This document shows, in pieces, positions 1 through 5,928 of a stretch of 9,852 bases of DNA; within the stretch, counting starts at the first letter, position 1, and every line of letters starts with the position of its first letter. Position numbers and translations under genes: made by a program. The notes beneath the pieces were generated by a model that was not told the DNA's origin, did not search any database, and was given only the letters and a program-made list of their open reading frames with translations. The DNA comes from JAABYT01 sp041581935 (GTDB lineage: Bacteria; Pseudomonadota; Gammaproteobacteria; HK1): assembly GCA_041581935.1 (NCBI GenBank), contig JBFICP010000111.1, forward strand, positions 1 through 9,852. Direction: 5' to 3'.

Positions 1-810
1 ACCACCGTCGACCAGAACACTCGCGCGGCCATCGATCGCTGCGACCACCTCGGGCAGCACTTCGATGCTGCCACGGCCGTGGTCGAGCTGGCGGCCGCCG
101 TGATTCGACACGTAGATACCTTCGATACCGTGCTCGAGCGCGATGGCCGCATCCTCGGCGGTGGCGATACCCTTCAAGATCATGGGGATGTCATGGGTGT
201 CCTTGAGACGCTTGACGTCGTCCCAGGAGAACGTCATTTGGTACTCGTCTCCGGTGACATTCTTGCGCGCGGTGGTGACGTGGCGCTTGGACAAATCCCG
301 CTCGCGTCGTCCATAGTGATCGAGGTCCACCGTGAGCGCCAGCGCGAAGTAGCCGGCATCGATGGCGCGACGGATGTGATCGTCGACCCATGCGCGGTCG
401 CCGCGCACATAGAGCTGAAACATGTTCGGTCCATCGCTCGCCTCGGCTACCGCCTCCAAACCGGGATCGCTTCGCGAGCTCAGCATGCTCGCGGTGCCGA
501 AGCGGTTTGCCGCGCGTGCCGCCGCCGCGCCGCCACCGGGATCGAGATCCTGAAGCGAACCGATGGGGGCGAGAAAGACGGGAATTCGCAGCCTGACGCC
601 CAGCAGGGTCGTCGAGCAGTCGACGTTGGACACATCGCGCAGCACGCGGGGACGAAAGGCCAGGCTGTCAATGGCCTGGCGGTTGCGCTTGACGGTGGTC
701 TCGGTCTCGGCGCCGCCGATCAGATAGTCCCAGACTTCCACGGACAGCCTTTCCCGCGCGGCCTTGACCAACTCGTGCAACACGAGGCAGTCATCATCGA
801 CAAGGCTCAT
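1..810 (-). CDS. FMN-dependent alpha-hydroxy-acid oxidase/dehydrogenase, N-terminal 270 residues (3' end outside window)
   Basis: The minus strand is open from the ATG at 808-810 to the left edge, giving 270 residues of a family usually 350-400 long, so roughly the last 100 are outside the window. The family oxidises L-2-hydroxy acids (glycolate, lactate, mandelate) to 2-oxo acids with FMN in a TIM barrel. By comparison with spinach glycolate oxidase, the visible active-site residues are Tyr29 (WDYLIGGAE), Tyr134 (FQLYV), Arg168 (GRRERD), Lys213 (ILKGI), and His237 and Arg240 (SNHGGRQLD). A VDGG flavin-phosphate segment ends at the edge. A GAGGAG ribosome-binding site at 817-822 fits the start. 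Two oddities: the loop between Arg168 and Lys213 is about 20 residues shorter than in glycolate oxidase, and the substrate-pocket position that is Trp108 there is Arg113 here. I see no signal peptide or membrane segment. The family is certain; the substrate is not known. Confidence 0.95.
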   Translation of the reverse strand, partial: MSLVDDDCLVLHELVKAARERLSVEVWDYLIGGAETETTVKRNRQAIDSLAFRPRVLRDVSNVDCSTTLLGVRLRIPVFLAPIGSLQDLDPGGGAAAARAANRFGTASMLSSRSDPGLEAVAEASDGPNMFQLYVRGDRAWVDDHIRRAIDAGYFALALTVDLDHYGRRERDLSKRHVTTARKNVTGDEYQMTFSWDDVKRLKDTHDIPMILKGIATAEDAAIALEHGIEGIYVSNHGGRQLDHGRGSIEVLPEVVAAIDGRASVLVDGG

Positions 811-900
811 TCGTATCTCCTCGGGTGGTGACGAAGGGATTTTGCCCTAACGGACCGCGCTCTGCTAAAACAGATCCCAGCAGGCACCGAAGTCATCACA

Positions 901-1512
901 ATGTCGATACTGTTGATTCGTCACGGAGAGACCGCCCTCAACGCGGCGCGCATCGTGCAGCACCCGGACACGCCGCTCAACGAGCGCGGCGTGGGGCAGG
1001 CGCGACGCATCGCCGAGCGACTGGCTGATTTTCCCGTTTCGGCAATCATCTCCAGCGACTACGCACGTGCCTATATGACCGCACAGGCCATCGCGCGTGT
1101 CACCGGGCTTCCCGTCGTCATTCAGGAAAGCCTCCGAGAACGCAACTTCGGCGACGTGCGGGGCACTGCGCACGCGGATCTTCCCGTCGATCTGTACGCG
1201 CCGGAATTTCATCCGAGTGGCGGGGAGAGCTGGTCGATGTTCCACGAGCGGGTAACCGTCGCGTGGGAGGCGATCAAGGAGCGGGCAAAGCGCAGCGACG
1301 GGGATCTGGTCGTCGTCAGTCACGCGCTGGTGTGCCGATCGCTGGTGGCGAATCACCTCACCCTCGCAGACGACATGGATGTGAACGTGCCGAGATGGCC
1401 GAACACGGCATTGACGGTAATCGAGAACCGAGCCCCCTGGAAGGTGTCGGTGCTCGCCTGCGGAGCGCACCTGGACGGGGTCCTGGCCGATGACTCGGCT
1501 GCCCGGTCATAG
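901..1512 (+). CDS. Histidine phosphatase family protein (phosphoglycerate mutase-like)
   Basis: A 203-residue protein of the histidine phosphatase superfamily, branch 1, which transfers or hydrolyses phosphate through a phospho-histidine. Near the N-terminus is the RHGE motif (Arg7, nucleophile His8, Glu10). It is followed by Arg56 in SSDYARA, which lines the phosphate pocket, the presumed proton donor Glu80 in LRERNFGD, and the second catalytic histidine His141 in VVVSHALV. The length matches single-domain phosphatases such as CobC/PhoE/GpmB types, and these cannot be told apart by eye. There is no signal peptide, so it is probably cytoplasmic. The ATG at 901 directly precedes the motif; its ribosome-binding site is weak. 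It diverges from the hydroxy-acid oxidase across a 90-base gap and converges on phaC, so it is probably transcribed alone. BtuF-like genes lie about 2.6 kb further on, but that is too distant to argue for a CobC (alpha-ribazole phosphatase) role. Confidence 0.93.
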   Translation: MSILLIRHGETALNAARIVQHPDTPLNERGVGQARRIAERLADFPVSAIISSDYARAYMTAQAIARVTGLPVVIQESLRERNFGDVRGTAHADLPVDLYAPEFHPSGGESWSMFHERVTVAWEAIKERAKRSDGDLVVVSHALVCRSLVANHLTLADDMDVNVPRWPNTALTVIENRAPWKVSVLACGAHLDGVLADDSAARS

Positions 1513-1516
1513 GCTC

Positions 1517-1554
1517 GGCGGGCCACGCAGAAGCGTGCTTCGGGGCCGCTCGCC
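1517..1554. terminator. Possible bidirectional hairpin between convergent genes
   Basis: In the 50-base gap between the phosphatase stop and the phaC stop, nested inverted repeats can pair: GGCGGGCC at 1517-1524 with GGCC at 1544-1547 and CGCC at 1551-1554, plus an inner CACGC/GCGTG stem (1524-1528 with 1533-1537) closed by the loop AGAA. The place, between two converging genes, is right for a shared terminator. However, there is no T-run on either side and the outer stem has a bulge, so intrinsic termination is uncertain. Confidence 0.3.
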
Positions 1555-1562
1555 CGGCGCGG

Positions 1563-3329
1563 TTACAGGCGGACCTTGACGTACGAGCCCGGGGCGTCCT
1601 CGATGGGGGTCAGTTCACCTTCCCCAGGAGCGCGGGCCGGCACCCGTTCTCCGGCGAACGGTTGCAACCACTGCATCCAGTGGGGCCACCAGGAGCCGGA
1701 ATGCTCGCTCGCGTCGGCGAACCAGGCATCGGCCTCGGCCGGAAACGCTTCGTTGGTCCAGTAGCCATACTTTTCCTTCTCGGGCGGATTGATGACGCCG
1801 GCGATGTGCCCGGACGCGCCGAGCACGAAGGTCACCGGACCGGCGAACAGCTTGGCCGACGCGTAACCGGTTTTCCAGGGCGTGATGTGATCCTCTTTCG
1901 TGGAGAGCACATAGGAAGGCGTATCGACACGGCTCACGTCGATGGGAACTCCGGCGAGCGTAATTCCACCGGACTCGCGCAACCGGTTGTGCAGGTACAT
2001 GTTGCGCATGAAGAACGTATGTGTGGCCGCCGGCATGTTGGTGGAGTCGGCGTTCCAATAAAGAATGTCGAAAGGCTTGGGACTCTGGCCCAGCAGGTAA
2101 CTGTTGACGAAGAACGACCACACGAGATCGTTGGCGCGCAACGTGCGGAAGGTCGCGTCCACCAGTTTACCGTCCAGGTAACCGCGCTCGTTGATGCGGT
2201 TCTCGATCGTATCGAGCCCCGCCTCGTCGATGAACAGGCTCACCTCGCCGGTATCACAAAAGTCGACCATGGTCGTGAGGTAGGTGGCACTGTTGATGCG
2301 ATCGTCGCCCTTGGCTTTCATCCACGCGGCGGTCGCCGATAGCAGAATGCCGCCCAGACAGTACCCGACAACGTTGACCCGGCGCTCCCCGGTCGCCTTC
2401 TCGATGGCATCGAGCGCGGCGATGGGACCTTCCAGCATGTAATCCTCGAAGCTCTTGTCGGCGAGGCGCTCGTCCGGGTTCACCCATGAGACCATGAACA
2501 CCGTGTGTCCCTGGTTCACGAGCCACTCCACCATTGAATTACCCGGGCGTAGATCCATGATGTAGTACTTGTTCATCCACGGCGGCATGATCAGCAACGG
2601 TGTTCGATACACCTGCTCGGTGCTCGCCGCGTACTGAATCAGCTGCATGAGATCGTTCTGGTAGACAACCTTGCCCGGAGTGACGGCTAGATTCACACCG
2701 ACCTCGAAGGCCTCATGATCGGTGGTCTTGATGTCCAGCTGCCCGTCGCCGTCGGCGAGATCGGAGATCAAATTGCCCATACCGTCGATGAGATTTTTGC
2801 CGCCCGTTTCCGCGGTGACCTGCAGCACCTCGGGATTGGTGAGCGCGAAATTGCTCGGCGACAGGGCGTCGGCCATCTGGCCGATGGAGAACGCGAGCTT
2901 TTGCTGGGTACGTTCGTCGAGACCGTCGAAATCCTTGACCAGATCCACCCAGGCGCGCGCGGTCAGCAGATAAGCCTGCTTGATGACGTCGAAGGCCGGG
3001 TTGTCGTCCCAGCCGGCGTGCCGGAAACGCCGGTCGCCGTCCTCGGGCTCGATGACCGGGTCGGTCTCGACGCCCATCAGCCGAAGCGCGGTGCGTTGGG
3101 CGAGCTGCGCGTAGTCCGACCACAGCGCGAGCTGCGCCGCGGCCAGGCGCCCCGGATTCGCCCATGCGGCCCGCGAGAGCTCGAGGCTCGCCTGGGCGAG
3201 CCCCAGCGGATCGTCGGACTCCGGATGGACCAATCCGTTGCCGGCGCCGGCATCCATGCCTTTGGAAAACAGCTTCAGCCCGAGCTCGGTGAGCTTGCGG
3301 TAGGTGCTGATGAGTTCGTCGGAATTCAT
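1563..3329 (-). CDS. phaC: Class I poly(3-hydroxyalkanoate) synthase PhaC
   Basis: PhaC polymerises (R)-3-hydroxyacyl-CoA into polyhydroxyalkanoate storage polyester at the granule surface. From the ATG at 3329 the protein has 588 residues, nearly the 589 of the Cupriavidus necator enzyme. The N-terminal domain (about 1-200) is followed by the alpha/beta-hydrolase catalytic domain. The lipase-like box GYCLGG holds nucleophile Cys324, Asp480 lies in STKEDHITPW and His508 in LGASGHIAG. Asp480, His508 and Trp425 carry the same numbers as in C. necator, which supports this start. The frame is open to an ATG at 3446, but the extra 39 residues look unlike PhaC and a good promoter (3408-3436) lies inside them. 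An ATG at 3362 is also possible. Neither retained start has a well-spaced ribosome-binding site. A single-chain enzyme of this length without phaE or phaR beside it means class I. phaA, phaB and phasin genes are not in the window. Confidence 0.97.
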   Translation of the reverse strand: MNSDELISTYRKLTELGLKLFSKGMDAGAGNGLVHPESDDPLGLAQASLELSRAAWANPGRLAAAQLALWSDYAQLAQRTALRLMGVETDPVIEPEDGDRRFRHAGWDDNPAFDVIKQAYLLTARAWVDLVKDFDGLDERTQQKLAFSIGQMADALSPSNFALTNPEVLQVTAETGGKNLIDGMGNLISDLADGDGQLDIKTTDHEAFEVGVNLAVTPGKVVYQNDLMQLIQYAASTEQVYRTPLLIMPPWMNKYYIMDLRPGNSMVEWLVNQGHTVFMVSWVNPDERLADKSFEDYMLEGPIAALDAIEKATGERRVNVVGYCLGGILLSATAAWMKAKGDDRINSATYLTTMVDFCDTGEVSLFIDEAGLDTIENRINERGYLDGKLVDATFRTLRANDLVWSFFVNSYLLGQSPKPFDILYWNADSTNMPAATHTFFMRNMYLHNRLRESGGITLAGVPIDVSRVDTPSYVLSTKEDHITPWKTGYASAKLFAGPVTFVLGASGHIAGVINPPEKEKYGYWTNEAFPAEADAWFADASEHSGSWWPHWMQWLQPFAGERVPARAPGEGELTPIEDAPGSYVKVRL

Positions 3330-3390
3330 GGATTCGAGGCGAGGAGTGACGTGTTGCAGCATGCTGTGGAACCCCGGCAGGGACCTCCGG

Positions 3391-3401
3391 CACAATTTGT
3401 G
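3391..3401. promoter_or_regulatory. Short perfect palindrome at the predicted phaC transcription start
   Basis: CACAATTTGTG is an 11-base perfect palindrome (CACAA, centre T, TTGTG) lying directly downstream of the predicted phaC -10 element, where the transcript should begin. A dimeric repressor would fit there. A second inverted repeat, GGGTGG at 3422-3427 with CCACCC at 3443-3448, brackets the -35 element. Both are short enough to occur by chance, and I do not recognise either as a known operator. Confidence 0.25.
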
Positions 3402-3407
3402 CGGCGC

Positions 3408-3436
3408 ATCATAGTGCAGCCGGGTGGGCATTACAA
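3408..3436 (-). promoter_or_regulatory. Sigma70-like promoter of phaC
   Basis: Read on the minus strand, TTGTAA (3436-3431, 4 of 6 to TTGACA) is followed after exactly 17 bases by TATGAT (3413-3408, 5 of 6 to TATAAT). Transcription would begin near 3401, giving a leader of about 70 bases to the ATG at 3329. The promoter lies inside the longest possible phaC frame, so it argues against the start at 3446. Confidence 0.55.
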
Positions 3437-3479
3437 TTGGCACCACCCACGGGCCGCCCGACCTCGCTTGGCCCCCCGC

Positions 3480-3507
3480 TTGACGCTGTTCGACACCCCA
3501 CTATATC
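3480..3507 (+). promoter_or_regulatory. Sigma70-like promoter of the DUF2889/BtuF-like gene cluster
   Basis: TTGACG (3480-3485, 5 of 6 to consensus) and TATATC (3502-3507, 4 of 6) are separated by 16 bases. Transcription would start near 3514, about 28 bases before the ATG at 3542. This promoter faces away from the phaC promoter, with 43 bases between the two -35 elements, so a regulator bound between them could act on both. Confidence 0.5.
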
Positions 3508-3541
3508 GTCCAGCGCCTGAATTTCCTGAACGGAGACGAAC

Positions 3542-4105
3542 ATGCCGCTCTCCCAGCCAGCCTCGAGAAAGCACCTGCACACCCGCACGGTCGTCTGTCA
3601 CGGTTATCGTCGTGATGACGGCCTGTGGGACATCGAAGGTCATCTGGTCGACATCAAGACTTACGATTTCGACAATCACCACCGGGGCGAGGTCAGGGCC
3701 GGCGAGCCGGTGCACGAAATGTGGTTGCGCCTGAGCATCGACGACGACATGGCGATCCGGCACGCCGAAGCCGCCACCGAGCACGCACCCTACGCCATGT
3801 GCCCCGACATCACGCCGCGCTTCGCGCTCCTGGAGGGGCTGCGCATCGGCCCCGGATTTCACCGCGAGGTCCATAAACGGCTGGGCGGCGTGAAGGGCTG
3901 CACGCACCTGGTGGAGCTATTGAGACCACTGGCGACCGCGGCCTATCAGACGCTGGTGGCCAAGCGCAGAAAGCGCGAAGCGGATCCCGACGCCGCGGCG
4001 CGCCGCCCGGTGTTTCTCGATACCTGCCACGCCCATGCCAGCGACAGCCCGGAGGTCAAGCGACGCTGGCCGGCGTTCTATACGGGACCGGATCGCGCGC
4101 CGTGA
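3542..4105 (+). CDS. DUF2889 family protein
   Basis: A 187-residue protein I recognise as the DUF2889 family, whose biochemical function is not established. The N-terminal half holds the signature GYRRDDGLWDIEGHL (21-35) followed by DIKTYDF (37-43). The middle has an AMCPDITPRF stretch (85-94), then GCTHLVELL (119-127). The C-terminus has FLDTCHAHASDSPEVKRRWP (158-177), a pattern typical of the family ending. Histidines (including 46, 47, 107, 111, 122, 163, 165) and cysteines (87, 120, 162) are plentiful and could bind a metal, but that is only a guess. There is no signal peptide or membrane segment. GGAGA at 3532-3536, five bases before the ATG, supports the start. It is the first gene of a three-gene run. 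The next gene follows after 27 bases in the same reading frame, so the two are probably co-transcribed. Confidence 0.9.
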   Translation: MPLSQPASRKHLHTRTVVCHGYRRDDGLWDIEGHLVDIKTYDFDNHHRGEVRAGEPVHEMWLRLSIDDDMAIRHAEAATEHAPYAMCPDITPRFALLEGLRIGPGFHREVHKRLGGVKGCTHLVELLRPLATAAYQTLVAKRRKREADPDAAARRPVFLDTCHAHASDSPEVKRRWPAFYTGPDRAP

Positions 4106-4132
4106 ACCGCGAATTGTAGGAATGGCCCGGCG

Positions 4133-4948
4133 GTGACCCGGGACGACGCGGTCGACGCCCTGGGCGTGACACATCCGCCCGCGGCGGACGATGCACGCAT
4201 CGTCTCGCTGGTGCCGAGCATCACCGAGCTGCTGTTCGACCTCGGGCTCGGGCCCCGAGTGGTGGGGCGCACGACCTTTTGTATTCATCCCGGGGACGCG
4301 CTCGACGACGTTCCCCGGGTCGGCGGCACCAAGAAGCCGCGCATCGACAAGCTGCGCCGGCTGCGCCCCAGCCACGTCATCGTCAATGTCGACGAGAACC
4401 GCAAGCAGGACGTCGAGGCAATCGCGGCGTTCACACCCCACGTGGTCGTCACCCACCCGCTGCAACCCGACGACAACCTGGCGTTGTACCGACTGATCGG
4501 CGGAATCTTCGACCGGCGCCGGCAGGCGAAGCGCTTGTGCGATGCATTCGTTCGCGCCCGCGACGAGCTGGCGACTGCGGCGGCCGGGTTTCCGGCGCGA
4601 CGGGTTCTCTACCTCATCTGGCGCGATCCCTGGATGACGATTTCCCGCGACACCTACATTTCCCGGATGCTGGCCCTGGCCAACTGGACGACTGTCCGCC
4701 ACGATCCGGAAATCCGTTATCCGCACGTGCGTGCCGAGCCACGTTTACTGAGCGATACCGACGTGGTGCTCTTCAGCAGCGAGCCGTTTCCGTTCAAGCA
4801 GACCCACGTCGACGAGTTTCGCGCGCTCACCGGCGACTCCGATACCCGCTTCGCCTTCATCGATGGAGAAATGACGTCGTGGTACGGAAGCCGTGCGATC
4901 GAGGGGTTGCGTTATCTGCGCGGGTTCGCGGCTGGCTTCGCCGATTGA
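4133..4948 (+). CDS. Leaderless BtuF-like protein, first of two (helical-backbone metal receptor / cobalamin-binding family)
   Basis: A 271-residue protein of the periplasmic-binding-protein-2 (BtuF/FhuD-like) fold, in which two lobes are joined by a rigid helix and bind cobalamin, haem or metal chelates. The fold start RIVSLVPSITELLFDLG (22-38) is followed by TTFCIHP (47-53), the GGTKKPRIDKLRRLRP stretch (64-79), VNVDENRKQDVEAI (84-97), LIWRDPWMTISRDTYI (161-176), SSEPFPFK (215-222) and IDGEMTSWYGSR (243-254). These define a distinct subfamily often annotated as an ABC-transporter substrate-binding protein. There is no signal peptide or lipobox before residue 22, so it should be cytoplasmic, unlike true BtuF. 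The start is GTG at 4133 with TAGGAA ten bases upstream; an in-frame TGA at 4103-4105 closes the frame above. No permease or ATPase gene is nearby. The ligand is unknown. Confidence 0.88.
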   Translation: MTRDDAVDALGVTHPPAADDARIVSLVPSITELLFDLGLGPRVVGRTTFCIHPGDALDDVPRVGGTKKPRIDKLRRLRPSHVIVNVDENRKQDVEAIAAFTPHVVVTHPLQPDDNLALYRLIGGIFDRRRQAKRLCDAFVRARDELATAAAGFPARRVLYLIWRDPWMTISRDTYISRMLALANWTTVRHDPEIRYPHVRAEPRLLSDTDVVLFSSEPFPFKQTHVDEFRALTGDSDTRFAFIDGEMTSWYGSRAIEGLRYLRGFAAGFAD

Positions 4949-5016
4949 ATCGGTCCGCCTCAACAAGGAGCTTGCCGCTGGTCGCGTCGAACATGACCGG
5001 AAGGTAGACTTTAACC

Positions 5017-5928
5017 ATGCGCATCGTTTCTCTGCTCCCCAGCGCCACCGAGATTGTCTGCGCGCTGGGCTACGCCGATCAGCTCGTGGGGCGCTCCCAC
5101 GAATGCGATCACCCTGCGGCAGTGTCGGACCTGCCCGTGTGCTCGCGACCGCGTATTCGCACTGACACGAGCAGCGCGGAGATCGATCGCTCGGTCAAAA
5201 GCATCGTCTCCCGGGGCCTGTCGGTTTACGAGATTGACGAGGACACGCTGCGTGCACTGGCGCCCGATTACATCGTCACCCAGACCCAGTGCGAGGTGTG
5301 CGCCGTCAGCGAGCGCGATGTGGAAGTCGCCGTCAAAGAATGGCTCGACGATCAGTGCGAGATTGTCTCGCTCAACCCGAACCGCCTGGAAGACGTGTGG
5401 GCGGACATCATCCGAGTCGCCACGGCGCTCGGTAATCGCCGTAACGGCGAGGATGTCGTGGCCGCCCTGCGCGAGCGCATGTCCAAGATCCAGTCACGCG
5501 TCGCGGAGCGCGAGGAAACGCCGCGGGTAGCCGTGATCGAATGGATCGAGCCGCTGATGGCCGGCGGCAACTGGATGCCCGAGCTGGTGGAAATGGCGGG
5601 CGGGGAGAATCTGTTCGGCGAGGCCGGCAAGCATTCTCCGTGGATGGAGCTCGATCAGCTACGCGACGCCGATCCGGACGTTGTCGTCGTATCGCCGTGC
5701 GGTTTCGACCTGCAGCGCACCCGAGACGAGATGCAGCCGCTCATCGAAAATCCGACCTGGCGCGCGCTCGGCGCGGTGGGCAAGGGTCAGGTCTACCTGA
5801 CCGACGGACATCATTTTTTCAACCGACCGGGGCCGAGGCTGGTGGAATCTCTGGAGATCCTGACCGAGGTGCTGCACCCGGCCCGGAGTCCCTCCCGCCA
5901 TCGCGGTGCAGCTTGGATGCGGTTATAG
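5017..5928 (+). CDS. Leaderless BtuF-like protein, second of two, with Cys/His motifs (cobalamin-binding protein family)
   Basis: A 303-residue protein of the same BtuF-like fold, but a different subfamily from its neighbour. It begins at once with the fold core RIVSLLPSATEIVCALG (2-18), leaving no room for a signal peptide. Potential ligand residues cluster in SHECDHP (His28, Cys30, His32) and in TQTQCEVCAV (Cys92 and Cys95). The second lobe has EWIEPLMAGGNWMPEL (175-190) and the typical ending DGHHFFNRPGPRLVESLEIL (263-282). Similar proteins are commonly named cobalamin-binding protein on fold similarity. Whether they bind cobalamin is unclear to me. The ATG at 5017 is preceded by GGAAGG at 4999-5004 (12 bases away), and an in-frame TAG at 5005-5007 rules out an earlier start. 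It lies 68 bases after its paralogue, probably in one transcript. Its TAG overlaps the stop of the converging peptidase gene. Confidence 0.9.
   Translation: MRIVSLLPSATEIVCALGYADQLVGRSHECDHPAAVSDLPVCSRPRIRTDTSSAEIDRSVKSIVSRGLSVYEIDEDTLRALAPDYIVTQTQCEVCAVSERDVEVAVKEWLDDQCEIVSLNPNRLEDVWADIIRVATALGNRRNGEDVVAALRERMSKIQSRVAEREETPRVAVIEWIEPLMAGGNWMPELVEMAGGENLFGEAGKHSPWMELDQLRDADPDVVVVSPCGFDLQRTRDEMQPLIENPTWRALGAVGKGQVYLTDGHHFFNRPGPRLVESLEILTEVLHPARSPSRHRGAAWMRL

Noticed and set aside
79..831. 250-codon plus-strand open frame
   Set aside because: It lies opposite the hydroxy-acid oxidase gene, whose catalytic motifs are all readable on the minus strand; the plus frame resembles no family I recognise.
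865..1470. 201-codon minus-strand open frame
   Set aside because: Antisense to the histidine phosphatase, which has RHGE and both catalytic histidines; the antisense protein has no recognisable motif.
901..1512. Assigning the histidine phosphatase as CobC because BtuF-like genes are in the window
   Set aside because: It is separated from them by phaC on the other strand, no other cobalamin-synthesis gene is present, and the motifs do not distinguish CobC from other small histidine phosphatases.
2715..3734. 339-codon plus-strand open frame across the 5' half of phaC and into the DUF2889 gene
   Set aside because: It covers both promoters and overlaps the DUF2889 gene in another frame; typical long shadow opposite a GC-rich gene.
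3917..4726. 269-codon minus-strand open frame
   Set aside because: Antisense to the DUF2889 and first BtuF-like genes, both supported by family motifs; no motif of its own.
4949..5016. Possible cobalamin riboswitch or separate promoter before the second BtuF-like gene
   Set aside because: The 68-base gap is far too short for a cobalamin riboswitch and shows no -10/-35 pair worth reporting; an AAGGAG at 4965-4970 leads only to frames that stop at once.
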